A stretch of 56,701 bases of DNA. Source: Lachnospiraceae bacterium (GTDB lineage Bacteria; Bacillota; Clostridia; Lachnospirales; Lachnospiraceae). Position numbers and translations under genes: made by a program. The DNA is taken from contig JAGAOO010000034.1 in the NCBI GenBank assembly GCA_017623675.1, positions 1-56,701 of the forward strand, written 5' to 3'. This document shows positions 9,101-17,022 of the stretch, one piece after another. The notes below the pieces were generated by a model. The model worked only from the letters and a program-made list of their open reading frames with translations, did not search any database and was not told the DNA's origin. Each line of letters begins with the position of its first letter. Within the stretch, counting starts at the first letter, position 1.

Positions 9101-9412
9101 AGGATACATATTTTGTGCCTCTATCGCACCTGGCACTTTGTATTCTAAATCTATTCCTTGATAAAAGCAGTCTATTCTACCACTTTGAACATATTTTTCG
9201 TACGAAGCATTAAACTCTACACCTATAGCTTTAGATACGTCTATTATTATTGGAGTAAACTCCATTTTAAAATCTTCTTCTGTACGTTTTGTTTTTTGCA
9301 CCTCAAACATATCAATGATTTTCGATAATCTCGAAATCAGCTTTTCGCCATTATCATTAAAATAAATTTCTATTTTAGAAATAGTATCTTTTCCAGTAAT
9401 TGTCCAATCCAT
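6176..9412 (-). CDS. Type IIG restriction-modification enzyme (PD-(D/E)xK nuclease fused to an N6-adenine methyltransferase)
   Basis: 1078 residues in one chain. An N-terminal nuclease-like motif is seen as D81...E90-Y-K92 (RIDCFYQGIDLEYK). The helical region ends in GEYYSPDWLA (~392-401). Methyltransferase motif I is DPTCGSGTF (420-428) and motif IV is NPPW (614-617), the gamma-class order. The last 300 residues form the target recognition region (LVRGKDLKKW; SNHILDNINIPP). Such enzymes cut and methylate DNA with one polypeptide and need no separate methylase. The AGGAGAAAGAT site sets the start. The gene is AT-rich compared with its neighbours, suggesting transfer. A BREX PglX-like role is less likely because no other BREX genes are present. 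Confidence 0.83.
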   Translation of the reverse strand: MDWTITGKDTISKIEIYFNDNGEKLISRLSKIIDMFEVQKTKRTEEDFKMEFTPIIIDVSKAIGVEFNASYEKYVQSGRIDCFYQGIDLEYKVPGAIEAQNMYPSRKSSNIDYIDEVHRQIEGYANKEKVNKERILGIIFDGKYVIYTYYLTSDWYVSSPHRINASSLEIFFKKLFSSNIKGRAVTVSNLVEDFGYTSELSKKIIHSFYYKLLYVKNEKVNLLFSQWRALFKEVSGYNSDTLKLDINEITTAYSIEDDDIKIDYLIFSIHTYYAMLIKFLVTQLLNQTRMKIKINYQVNFDTSENTYSEISQIESGQLFRSLGINNFIEDDFFSWYLDVWDDEIYGLVKLFFRKTAEYNFAETINLDDNGSQDLLRKLYNYLMPKSLRHALGEYYSPDWLAQQTYINAEINGNIDASILDPTCGSGTFINIAIKNAIECNKDLEPEKLLEAILNNIHGFDLNPLAVITARANYLLALGDLLNCTNEQIEIPIYHCDAMLTILEQNVQNHKVKKIATRAGVFEIPLELCKDKKCLYSALDYMKDEARISNVLDIDAMLDFLKIKDRDSELIELICTLYEQIYELKTKNILEVWIQVLKNAFIPLFHKKVDYIIGNPPWINWQTLPEDYRESIHKYWYDYKIFDFKGLKARLGNAHDDISVLLTYVVMDNFLKEKGKIAFIINQNLLQAYGGGEGFRKFMIKEDIPVKVLRVDDYVEVEPFLSSGASNKTAVIIMKKGENTEYPVVYNKWSKNDRGVIDSEDSLESVLTKIDFISLRACPVNSEVNNSAWMIGSDEEINIFKSMYGKSDYEARKGVDTSANGIFWVQKINEVRGQYIIRNTPENSKKKIPQFEGPIEPKYLYPLVRGKDLKKWKYNTPYYVVIPYEESMKKTISRDTLRKNSPNLYKYFYDEKFNKHSKDFLNILTTRGTYLKHYANQNVPEYVLYNIGEYTSAPYKVIWKALTAKGMEACVVGKLDGKIIVPDHNNVMIPFENKSEAYYVCAIINSKIVGKFIDSYIAWFKSNHILDNINIPPYDPQNSLHIKLVELSKLAHENAQNDNSNEEVENAIEKIVGKMLLSI

Positions 9413-9533
9413 ATCTTTCTCCTAGCTAATATTTTTTATTTGTTTCCTTTTAGCTATTATAATCCATTCATCCGATTTAATCAATTACTACTTCGCATAA
9501 TTTCACTTTCAACATTGCTTACATTTTCCCACA

Positions 9534-9770
9534 TCATACTTTCTTTACCAATATATCATTAACTTTCTCTTTCAATTTGTAGCATCCATAAAACTCCACC
9601 TTTTTTAGCGTACTAAAATGCACATCTTTTTCTATTGGACTGTCGCAATTTCTTGCGATTTTTCTCAATCTGCGCCTCAAAGGATTCCAAAACTTTCCAA
9701 AAGACAATTTAGGTGCTACAGCATCTGCCATAGCACCCAAACCATCAATCTCATCGACTATTCCTACCAT
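9534..9770 (-). CDS. Small hypothetical protein overlapping the relaxase 3' end
   Basis: A 78-residue basic protein (MVGIVDEIDGLGAMADAVAP...). The reading frame extends further upstream inside the relaxase gene, but I place the start at 9768-9770 because AAGGTGGAG lies directly before that ATG. It overlaps the relaxase stop by 20 bases. An amphipathic GLGAMADAVAPKLSFGKFW segment precedes a basic RRRLRKIAR patch. Not recognised; the tail could also be non-coding. Confidence 0.45.
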   Translation of the reverse strand: MVGIVDEIDGLGAMADAVAPKLSFGKFWNPLRRRLRKIARNCDSPIEKDVHFSTLKKVEFYGCYKLKEKVNDILVKKV

Positions 9771-11940
9771 ACTCCACCTTCTCCTCTCGCATCCCCTCCT
9801 CATAAATCCTGTCAAACACCTCATACCGTTCCTGATGTTCCATATCAACATTGAGCCTGTCAAGCACCTTATTAAACAGCTTAATCCCTGTATAATACTC
9901 CATATCTTCAAACCCAAACACCACAGATAACACATCCGCTGAATACTCTGTAATCTTCCCTGCATCAATCCCCAGCATATCCATCTTTTCTATTACCTGT
10001 TCTGTTCGTTCCTGAATAAAACCTTCTGCCTTCTGTTCCTCATAATACTCTGTAAGAAGCTTTGCTTCTTCATAGACAGAGCTGAAATCTGTACTCAGTC
10101 CCACAGTTTCAAAATATGCCTTTACCATCTCAAATGCCGCATCTGTTCCTCTTGTATCAAACGGATAACAACGAACTTTTTCAGCTACACTCATTCTCAT
10201 ATAATAAACCTTATTTGATGGTAATCTCGCTTCATCTTTGTGTTCCTGAACATCATCCTGCACCAAGTCGGATTCATCACTCATAGCAGCCGATTTTAAC
10301 TCATCATCACTATCAATCATTGATTTATCAACAAAGGTAATCGTTTGAGTTTCATCAGTTACCTCCATGCCAACATTCATCGTTTCCATACCCGGAATAA
10401 CAACTTCCACCTTACCAGATATTCCCGTTCCACGAGCATGAATACCATCGGTATCATCCGCATTCTTTGCTGCTACTTCTGTAACCTCTGCAAACATATC
10501 CTTTTCTCCAACTGCTTCAAACTCAGATACCGTAATTACATCTGCTTCCACAATCTCATCTTCAACTGTCTCTAACACCGCCGATATATTTTCTTCCAGT
10601 ACTGCCACACTCTCCTGCACCCGATATGGATTCTTGGGCACTTCATCCCTTGCAATCTCCTCAATATCCTCCATATCACCAACCGGTATCCGAAGCTCCA
10701 GCTCTGCCTCCAATAGACTTCCTTCTCTCCCAAGACATCGTTCCACCACTTTCAGTTTCTTGTGATTATCCTTCTTTTGAAGCTTTATCTGCTCCAGTCG
10801 TTCCCGATAATCAGCCTCTGACGCTTCAAAGGAAACCATATCTTCTACATTCTTACACGACCGTTTTTGAAGCCCCCGTTCCCGGTACATTTCCTTTTGT
10901 ACTTTAGAAAGTTCCTCATCCACTCTTTGCAGTCGTAATTTCAGCTCAAACAAATCTATATAAGACTTCACATCATACTTTACCACTACCAGATACTCCT
11001 CATGCAACTCATGCATTTTCCGTATCTGCTCATACAGATAAGCAGGTTTATAGGAAAATCTCTTTTTTTCTGCAAGACGTAACCGATACATCCTTGCATA
11101 GCACTTTTTTTGATAAGGTGTAAGCACCGCTTTCCTTGCCGGCAATAATGATAAGGTACGGTCTATCGGTGAAATAAAACTTGGATCACCGTATCGAAAC
11201 ATTGTTTCCAGATTCTCTCTGCTAAAATCCTCTGAAATGGTATCCAGTCTTTTGAACCGCTTCATCCCCGGAACCTTCACAGCGATATGTTTCCCCTGCT
11301 TCACTTCAAATCCGGACTTTTCCAGAAGAAAAATAAAATGCTCCATATTTTCCGCATTAATGGCACAAACAAAAGCATCCTGTTTTATCCATTCGGAAAA
11401 TACCTGCTCCCGTTCCCACTGTGGTCTTGCCATATTCTTCGATTCCTTACTGTATTCAGCCGGAGTGATATGCAGTCCGTATTCTTCACAGAGTTTATTG
11501 GTAATGGGCTGAAATTTATATTTCCAGTCACCATCCCTGCACTGAAACTTATATCCCGTCACCATATTTACACTGTTTATTACGATGTGGGCATGCAGAT
11601 GCTCTCTGTCCGTATGAACAGCCACCACCGCCTCATACTCTCCGCCAAATGCCTCCTTTGCAAATCTCATGGCAATATCATACATAATCTCCGGTGTACC
11701 TTCTCCAGGCTTTAGGGATATGACAAAATGATACCCCTGCCTTCCGCCGGTCTTTCCAAACATCTGCTTGGTTGCTTTCATCTGCCGGTAAGCCATATCC
11801 GGCAGGCAGTTGATACCGCCTGCAAGATTGGCATCTCCAAGTTTTTTTGGTTGCAATATATAATTGATGGAATGCTCCAGATGAATGTCTATTCTTGCCT
11901 TGTTACTTGCCTTCATATGCATCATCTTGGTTATTGCCAT
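9751..11940 (-). CDS. Relaxase/mobilization nuclease (MOBP type)
   Basis: 729 residues. The N-terminal ~250 residues are a relaxase domain with the three-histidine metal motif HTDREHLHAHIVINSVN and an upstream YHFVISLKPGE block. It would nick oriT and lead the transferred strand. The long C-terminal half is charged and helical (coiled-coil stretch ~290-400) and ends in a region of unknown role. The start ATG is set by GAGGTGGTG and overlaps the MobC stop by 10 bases. No type IV secretion genes are in the window, so element A is either mobilizable or incomplete. Confidence 0.9.
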   Translation of the reverse strand: MAITKMMHMKASNKARIDIHLEHSINYILQPKKLGDANLAGGINCLPDMAYRQMKATKQMFGKTGGRQGYHFVISLKPGEGTPEIMYDIAMRFAKEAFGGEYEAVVAVHTDREHLHAHIVINSVNMVTGYKFQCRDGDWKYKFQPITNKLCEEYGLHITPAEYSKESKNMARPQWEREQVFSEWIKQDAFVCAINAENMEHFIFLLEKSGFEVKQGKHIAVKVPGMKRFKRLDTISEDFSRENLETMFRYGDPSFISPIDRTLSLLPARKAVLTPYQKKCYARMYRLRLAEKKRFSYKPAYLYEQIRKMHELHEEYLVVVKYDVKSYIDLFELKLRLQRVDEELSKVQKEMYRERGLQKRSCKNVEDMVSFEASEADYRERLEQIKLQKKDNHKKLKVVERCLGREGSLLEAELELRIPVGDMEDIEEIARDEVPKNPYRVQESVAVLEENISAVLETVEDEIVEADVITVSEFEAVGEKDMFAEVTEVAAKNADDTDGIHARGTGISGKVEVVIPGMETMNVGMEVTDETQTITFVDKSMIDSDDELKSAAMSDESDLVQDDVQEHKDEARLPSNKVYYMRMSVAEKVRCYPFDTRGTDAAFEMVKAYFETVGLSTDFSSVYEEAKLLTEYYEEQKAEGFIQERTEQVIEKMDMLGIDAGKITEYSADVLSVVFGFEDMEYYTGIKLFNKVLDRLNVDMEHQERYEVFDRIYEEGMREEKVEYGRNSR

Positions 11941-12278
11941 CTGTTCACCACCTCCTGTAGTAATTCTTTTATCTGTTCAAGCAGCTGATTTCCCGTCCTC
12001 ATGGTACCGTCAAGTACATAACCACACCCATTGGCATTTCTTGTCATCTGGTTGTAATTATTACAAAGACCAGAAATCTGACTTATCAGATCCCGCCTGT
12101 CATTAGCAAGTGTCGTATCCACCCTGCCACCATGAAGAATCAGATATCTTACATAATCTGATAATTTCATGTTATTTGCTTTGGCATCATACTCTGCCAG
12201 CTCCCGTTCCTCATCCGACAAACGGATGGTAAAATTCTTCCTTGGTTCAATCAATTGTCCTCTTCGTCCTATAAGCAA
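11931..12278 (-). CDS. MobC-like relaxosome protein (ribbon-helix-helix)
   Basis: 115 residues. Residues ~12-50 (PRKNFTIRLSDEERELAEYDAKANNMKLSDYVRYLI) fit the RHH-containing MobC/accessory relaxosome family; a C-terminal helix follows (NQLLEQIKELLQEVV). It binds oriT and helps the relaxase. The start is TTG at 12276-12278 with AGGAAGG just upstream; no in-frame ATG exists before a stop. A short ATG frame (MTDTEKEI-stop) lies 70 bases upstream, which may mean an ancestral longer start was lost. It is coupled to the relaxase. Confidence 0.82.
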   Translation of the reverse strand: MLIGRRGQLIEPRKNFTIRLSDEERELAEYDAKANNMKLSDYVRYLILHGGRVDTTLANDRRDLISQISGLCNNYNQMTRNANGCGYVLDGTMRTGNQLLEQIKELLQEVVNRWQ

Positions 12279-12429
12279 TCCCTTCCTTCGTTTCTTTGTA
12301 CCAGTTCAACTTGAATCTGTCCTGTTATATTTCTTTTTCTGTATCCGTCATTAGCAGTTTCCCTTAAACTATCCAAATTTCAAAACCTGTGTGTAGAGAA
12401 TTTGCCAGATACGTAAAACGCCATGCGTT

Positions 12430-12500
12430 TCACAAAATCTGGTTAGGGGGATGAGAAATCCCCCTAAAACCCTCTATATATATGCCCCTGCGGGGCAATT
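12430..12500. other. Hairpin pair, candidate oriT/terminator region
   Basis: Two strong palindromes lie between the mob genes and the segregation genes: TTAGGGGGAT-gagaa-ATCCCCCTAA (about 12444-12468) and TGCCCC-TGC-GGGGCA (about 12483-12497). The location just upstream of mobC-relaxase suits an origin of transfer. A terminator for parR is an alternative for the first hairpin. Confidence 0.4.
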
Positions 12501-12504
12501 ATCT

Positions 12505-12600
12505 GTATTACACCTCGTACTACCAACACCCTGCCCGTATTACTGCTGGTATTACAGCTTAGTAACCTATATTACACATGGTATTACGATTTAACCCCTT
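12505..12600 (+). repeat. Regular 32-bp repeat array, candidate parC centromere
   Basis: The heptamer GTATTAC or a one-base variant starts at 12505, 12517 (GTACTAC), 12537, 12549, 12569 (ATATTAC) and 12581. The spacing alternates 12, 20, 12, 20, 12, so there are three 32-bp units of two half-sites each, with a degenerate further copy near 12614. It lies directly after the parR-like gene. ParR-type RHH proteins bind such arrays, so a centromere is the natural reading. Binding is inferred. Confidence 0.65.
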
Positions 12601-12638
12601 CGCAATGCCATGTGTATTAACTACTCACGACCTGTTTG

Positions 12639-13097
12639 TTACAAATTTTCCAGAAAAGCCATTACATCTTCTGACACATCTTCACCGGAACTTTCCGGAA
12701 CCTCTCCAAAACATGGATCAGGTTCCTTATTCTCTTCCGGCATTAATTCTGACATTTCAGAAACTTTCTGCTTTTCCTTAGCAATCTGTGCTCCTACAAG
12801 TCTTTTCGCTTCCTCTTTGACAATCAGCTTCACCGCATCAATAACCCGGTCTGCTTCCTCAGACATAGAACTCTGAAGTACAGTCCTCTGGGTATTCATT
12901 TCACAAACGATCTGATTTTCATTCTCTTCCCGTTTTATCCCCTGAATTTCCCTTATCAACGCACTTTTGATAAATTTGCTCTTATCTCCGAAACAGAGTT
13001 TCATAGCTTCTCCTGAAAAAAATCTTTGGATTTCCCTATCTTCTTCCCTGTTTAGATTCAGACGGAAGCTGACGGTCACACTGTCATTACTTGCCAT
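12639..13097 (-). CDS. ParR-like DNA-binding partner of the actin-like ParM
   Basis: 152 residues, partner position right after the ParM-like gene. The N-terminal half (VTVSFRLNLNREEDREIQRFF...KSKFIKSALIREI) looks like a ribbon-helix-helix DNA-binding fold. The C-terminal half is a charged helix ending in an acidic tail, as in ParR proteins whose tail contacts ParM filaments. GGAAGGGAGG precedes the ATG. The adjacent 32-bp repeat array supports the call. Sequence identity to known ParR is not obvious by eye. Confidence 0.65.
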   Translation of the reverse strand: MASNDSVTVSFRLNLNREEDREIQRFFSGEAMKLCFGDKSKFIKSALIREIQGIKREENENQIVCEMNTQRTVLQSSMSEEADRVIDAVKLIVKEEAKRLVGAQIAKEKQKVSEMSELMPEENKEPDPCFGEVPESSGEDVSEDVMAFLENL

Positions 13098-13116
13098 ACT
13101 GCCTCCCTTCCGGTAC

Positions 13117-14037
13117 CTACTGCAGCTTACGCTTCAACTGCTGGTGTGCCAGATACTCATATCCAATGACATTTGCCTTGACATCTTCGATGTGCATAAT
13201 GTGTCTTCCAAAGACGGAGCCAAAACGTTTCATCACAGTTGCACCGCCACCCACATACACAACCGGTGTCATCTCCGAATCAAATCCATGCTCCTTAAGG
13301 GTTGCTTCCATTCCTTTCGCAAATACCTCCAGTTCTTCTTTCACAATCTGAACCATCTTATCCGAATATGGTGCATTCCCATATATCATTACCTGCTGTA
13401 TCTGCTCCTCGGTCAGTGTCCGGTTGGTCTTTCTGTAAACCACATTGTTGATATTTGCCATACACTGGATCAGTGCTGATGGAATGGTGATACAGTCACT
13501 TTCCACAGGCACATGTTTTCTTGTATGGATTATATCCACCGTCTTACTTCCGATATCCACAATCAGAAGCTCTGCTGGCAGCTTTCCCAGTCGGTCAGCT
13601 ACCGCCGCATAACACTGTGGATACAGAAATACTTCCCGGCAGATGATATGATAATCCCTGCCGTTGTACTGAAATTCCATACTGCCCGGATTCAGATACT
13701 CCTTGAATTCTGCCTTTTCCTGCCCAAATCTTGTAAATGGTAATCCGGCTGCAATGCAGACCTCCGCATCAGTTAATCCGTAATAGTCCATTTCTTTTGC
13801 AATGGCTGCCAGAGTTAATAAGAAGTAATCCTCATCCTCCACCTTGGTATCCTTCAGTGGAAGCCTTCCTTCACCAACCTTAAAATATTTCCCATCTATT
13901 TTCATAGTGTTGGTTAGAAGTGAAGCTTCTCCTCCCAGTTCCTTCACTCCATTTTCGAATACAAAATGAGCGGTTTTCATAGTAGAAAAACCATGGTCAA
14001 TGCCACATAATAAAATCTTCTGTTCTTCCAAATACAT
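13117..14037 (-). CDS. parM: ParM/StbA-like actin-family plasmid segregation ATPase
   Basis: 306 residues with the actin-ATPase signatures: phosphate-1 loop GIDHGFSTMKTA (~12-23), phosphate-2 loop LIVDIGSKTVDI (~158-169) and adenosine motif VVYVGGGATVM (~267-277). Such proteins form filaments that push replicon copies apart. Site GGCAGGAGG sets the ATG at 14037. The gene order parM-parR followed by an array is that of a ParMRC module. Presence inside an integrative element implies a phase as a circular, segregating replicon. Confidence 0.83.
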   Translation of the reverse strand: MYLEEQKILLCGIDHGFSTMKTAHFVFENGVKELGGEASLLTNTMKIDGKYFKVGEGRLPLKDTKVEDEDYFLLTLAAIAKEMDYYGLTDAEVCIAAGLPFTRFGQEKAEFKEYLNPGSMEFQYNGRDYHIICREVFLYPQCYAAVADRLGKLPAELLIVDIGSKTVDIIHTRKHVPVESDCITIPSALIQCMANINNVVYRKTNRTLTEEQIQQVMIYGNAPYSDKMVQIVKEELEVFAKGMEATLKEHGFDSEMTPVVYVGGGATVMKRFGSVFGRHIMHIEDVKANVIGYEYLAHQQLKRKLQ

Positions 14038-14072
14038 ACATTACCTCCTGCCTCACGGCTTAATCTTATTGT

Positions 14073-14105
14073 AACAGTTCAGCTCCTGGCTGATCTGTTA
14101 CATCT
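14073..14105. repeat. Inverted repeat upstream of parM
   Basis: TGTAACAG ... CTGTTACA (8-bp arms, 17-bp loop) lies 40-70 bases before the parM start. Position suggests an operator or RNA hairpin in the parM leader. No assignment is possible from sequence alone. Confidence 0.35.
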
Positions 14106-14209
14106 TATTCTGCTTTCCAGTAACTTTCGATTGCAGGAGCCAAAGCCATTTGCTATAATGTATTTGCAAAATACGTAGCGAAGCTTTGGCTTTGCAACCA
14201 AGTCCTTTC

Positions 14210-14488
14210 CTATTCGGATGGGACTTTTTCTTTTGTCTGATTATAACTTTCCTCTGCCACCATACCGGCTTTTCGTGTCAGATCATCACCCGGATCGTAG
14301 TAATCTGCATATCCGTATATCTTCTGCTCGAAGTATTTACGGGGACATTTACCACGCATGGTGAAATACCCTTGTGCATCCAGTTCAGCATTATATGCTT
14401 TAATGACTGCATATGCTTTTGTCATGCCGACTCCCAAAATCTGACTGACTTCTTTTGCATCAATAAATGCTTCCTTAGTACTTATCAT
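14210..14488 (-). CDS. Excisionase-like helix-turn-helix protein (element A)
   Basis: 92 residues. The core DAKEVSQILGVGMTKAYAVIKAYNAELDAQGY is a MerR/Xis-type winged helix, similar in layout to the small proteins next to the integrases of elements B and C. Site GAAGGAGGAG precedes the ATG. It is transcribed away from the repressor gene at 14774 from a strong promoter (14586-14614). It probably controls excision and perhaps the parM operon behind it. Confidence 0.72.
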   Translation of the reverse strand: MISTKEAFIDAKEVSQILGVGMTKAYAVIKAYNAELDAQGYFTMRGKCPRKYFEQKIYGYADYYDPGDDLTRKAGMVAEESYNQTKEKVPSE

Positions 14489-14574
14489 ACTACTCCTCCT
14501 TCCGTATAATCGCTATTGCTAATACGGATTTTTTATTAAACGCGAAACCATTTGATTTCATATCCGTATTTTCA

Positions 14575-14731
14575 ATTCGTGTTTTATAATAATATATCTT
14601 TCAAGATATGTCAATAGAACTTTTTCCAAATACGCACTTGCAATTCGTTTTCAATCATGTTATAGTATTCATAACATCACAAATCAGTTGCTTTTTGATA
14701 CAGATTTTCGTATTTTACGCAAAACACGAAT
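14575..14731. promoter_or_regulatory. Divergent promoters and operator-like repeats (element A)
   Basis: Minus strand: TTGACA (plus 14609-14614), 17-bp spacer, TATTAT (plus 14586-14591), driving the excisionase/parM direction. Plus strand: TTGCAA (14638-14643), 17-bp spacer, TATAGT (14661-14666), driving the repressor gene. ATTCGTGTTTT (14575-14585) and its inverse AAAACACGAAT (14721-14731) flank both, with related ATTCGTTTT at 14643, as expected for repressor operators. Confidence 0.65.
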
Positions 14732-14773
14732 CAAATCAACTGACTAGGAACAATATATAAGGAAGGTGACGTT

Positions 14774-15451
14774 ATGGCTTTATCAGATGATCAGCGTTTT
14801 GCCATGTATACCGCAAAGGAAATCGGTAATGCAATCAAAAAACGCCGAAGGCAATTAAAGATTACACAGAAGGAGTTTGCCGAAAGACTTGGAAAATCGG
14901 AGCGTACCATTCAAAAATACGAATCCGGTGAAATCACCATGAAGATTGATTTAATCAAACTGGTAGCAGATGAGCTCAATATCCCATGGCAGGAGCTTCT
15001 GGAAGCAAAGTCAGATGAGAGCGATATATTATCTGAAGAAAATAATTCTCCATCTTACTCCTTCCATACTTTATCAGATGTTATCAAAGCACTATTTGCC
15101 ATAACAGAGATAGAAGATATTTCATTCCAGCTTTCCTGCACCAAACCACCGGAAAGTCCTGAATGGACTTCCGTTCTCATGGTTGATGGCAAAGGAAGTG
15201 GAACCTATAATGCTGATTTTTGTTTATTTATGGAAAACTGGATGAATAAGCTTGCCGCTTTGCAAACCGGCTCCCTAAGTAAAGAACAATTTGAAACTTG
15301 GAAAAAAGAAACCCTGAAATATTATTCCGAAAGTTTCTTCTCAGATAATGCTTCACAGACAGTAAAAAAGGAAAAGAATACCCACAAGAGGAAAACAGTC
15401 TCCTGTAACGTACAGGTCGTTTCTACCCAGATAAATCCTGATGATGCATAA
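14774..15451 (+). CDS. XRE-family repressor (element A)
   Basis: 225 residues. The N-terminal HTH is clear (GNAIKKRRRQLKITQKEFAERLGKSERTIQKYESG), followed by a C-terminal region that is acidic and may oligomerise, ending in a basic tail. Site GGAAGGTGAC precedes the ATG. It is divergent from the excisionase gene and likely represses both promoters between them through the ATTCGTGTTTT repeats. This is the usual lysogeny-like switch of integrative elements. Confidence 0.85.
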   Translation: MALSDDQRFAMYTAKEIGNAIKKRRRQLKITQKEFAERLGKSERTIQKYESGEITMKIDLIKLVADELNIPWQELLEAKSDESDILSEENNSPSYSFHTLSDVIKALFAITEIEDISFQLSCTKPPESPEWTSVLMVDGKGSGTYNADFCLFMENWMNKLAALQTGSLSKEQFETWKKETLKYYSESFFSDNASQTVKKEKNTHKRKTVSCNVQVVSTQINPDDA

Positions 15452-15552
15452 AGAAAGCATTGTAAGCATTAGGATATCTGTAAAACAAAAAACTCCGGCA
15501 CCAAACCATCTGCAAATGGAATGATACCGAAGCTTTTATAAGTGATTTTTAC

Positions 15553-15603
15553 CCAAAGGCTTTATAATCACCCTAGACAAGTAGATTATATCATAGCCTT
15601 TGG
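15553..15603. repeat. Interrupted palindrome before integrase A
   Basis: CCAAAGGCT (15553-15561) with AGCCTTTGG (15595-15603), and inside it ATAATC with GATTAT. It lies between the repressor and the integrase, 80 bases before the integrase start. It may be a terminator-like or regulatory RNA hairpin, or an integrase/excisionase site. Confidence 0.4.
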
Positions 15604-15681
15604 ATAAATGCACCAAAAACTTGTTTTTTCTAAGTCAGGTGCGATACATAATGTAATTTACACACAAAGGAGATGATGTAT

Positions 15682-16944
15682 ATGCCAGCTTACAAAGATA
15701 AAAAGACTGGTAAATGGTTCTGCAAGTTCTATTATACGGACTGGCAGGGCAACAACCGACAAAAGTGGAAAAGAGGCTTCGCCACCAAAAAGGAAGCTTT
15801 GGCTTATGAAAGGGATTTTCTTGAAAAACAGTCCGCCAACCCGGATATGACTTTCCAAAATCTCTACGAACTTTATATGGAGGATATGACCGCCCGCCTG
15901 AAGCAGTCAACCATCCTGACCAAGAAGCATATTTGTGAAACTCACATCCTGCCTTTCTTTGGCAAGAAGCCAATCAACGAAATCAAGGCTTCTGATGTGA
16001 GAAAATGGCAGAATCAGTTGATGAATTCCCCAAAAGGATATTCAAAAACGTATCTGAAAACCATCAACAATCAGCTTACCTGCATGATCAACTATGCCAA
16101 ACGTTTTTACGATTTAAACACAAATCCATGCGGTCAGGCTGGAAGTATCGGACAGGCAAAGGCAGAGGAAATGGATTACTGGACTTATGATGAGTATATT
16201 GCTTTTCGTGAGGGCATTAAGGACAAGCCTCTATCCTACATCTGCTTTCAGGTACTGTACTGGACCGGGATGCGTGAAGGGGAACTTTTGGCACTTACTG
16301 CTGCCGATATCGACCTCGCTGCAAAACAGATCGATATTAACAAAACCTATCAGCGTCTTCACGGAGAAGATATCATTACCACTCCAAAGACAAGAAAAAG
16401 CAAGCGAAAAGTTCCAATTCCGGATTTTCTGTGTCAGGAATTGCAGGAGTATATCACTTCCCGCTATATGCTTGCTCCGAACGAGAGACTATTCCCTATT
16501 ACCAAATCCTATCTCTCACATGAGATGGAACGTGGTTGTAAGAAAACAGGCGTAAAGCGGATACGTATCCATGATATCCGCCACTCGCACGCCAGTTTAC
16601 TTATCAATCAGGGATGCGATGCTCTAATCCTCGCTGACAGACTTGGGCACGAAAAGGTATCCACAACATTGAATACTTACTCCCATCTGTTTCCACATAA
16701 ACAACAGGAGCTTGTCAGCAATCTGGAACAGCTTGCAGCAACAGTTAGTGTTACACCAACACCGGAGCCGCCGATGGGAAATCCATTGCTCGAAACTATG
16801 GGAATTTCCTATGATGGTAATATGGCAAATGGTTCCGTTACTTCGGATACAGCATACACCAATGCGGGACTTCCATATGGTCCCATGCCAAAAGAACCAA
16901 CATCCGGAAAAGTAATCCCGATGCCTCAAAGAAAAGTTATTTAG
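15682..16944 (+). CDS. int: Tyrosine recombinase/integrase (element A)
   Basis: 420 residues. Arm-binding N-terminal domain (KTGKWFCKFYYTDWQG), SAM-like core-binding domain (~65-170), catalytic domain with R (TGMREGELLAL), K (beta-hairpin), H-x-x-R (RIRIHDIRHSHASLL), H and Y (LGHEKVSTTLNTYSHLF). I chose the ATG at 15682 because AAAGGAG lies 9 bases upstream; an in-frame ATG at 15673 has the site too close. It points at the core copy at 17101 and has its own arm-like repeats at 17023-17040. The C-terminal 50 residues after the Tyr are Pro-rich and unusual. Confidence 0.93.
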   Translation: MPAYKDKKTGKWFCKFYYTDWQGNNRQKWKRGFATKKEALAYERDFLEKQSANPDMTFQNLYELYMEDMTARLKQSTILTKKHICETHILPFFGKKPINEIKASDVRKWQNQLMNSPKGYSKTYLKTINNQLTCMINYAKRFYDLNTNPCGQAGSIGQAKAEEMDYWTYDEYIAFREGIKDKPLSYICFQVLYWTGMREGELLALTAADIDLAAKQIDINKTYQRLHGEDIITTPKTRKSKRKVPIPDFLCQELQEYITSRYMLAPNERLFPITKSYLSHEMERGCKKTGVKRIRIHDIRHSHASLLINQGCDALILADRLGHEKVSTTLNTYSHLFPHKQQELVSNLEQLAATVSVTPTPEPPMGNPLLETMGISYDGNMANGSVTSDTAYTNAGLPYGPMPKEPTSGKVIPMPQRKVI

Positions 16945-16945
16945 C

Positions 16946-16970
16946 ATTTTGCAGACAATATCTGCAAAAT
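16946..16970 (+). terminator. Terminator-like hairpin after integrase A
   Basis: Perfect 10-bp stem ATTTTGCAGA / TCTGCAAAAT with a 5-base loop directly after the integrase stop. The downstream sequence is only weakly T-rich. Confidence 0.55.
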
Positions 16971-17022
16971 CATCATTAATTAAATTTGCCACCAAAACGG
17001 TGTGAAATAGAGTAGTTGCGGT

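Noticed and set aside
6176-9412. BREX PglX methyltransferase
   Set aside because: No other BREX genes; the N-terminal D-(9)-E-x-K motif fits a type IIG enzyme better.
9771-9968. Upstream extension of the small ORF inside the relaxase gene
   Set aside because: It lies antiphase within the relaxase C-terminus; the ribosome site supports the internal ATG at 9770 instead.
12505-12600. CRISPR-like reading of the GTATTAC repeats
   Set aside because: Repeats are only 7 bp, spacing alternates 12 and 20 with no spacers or cas genes.
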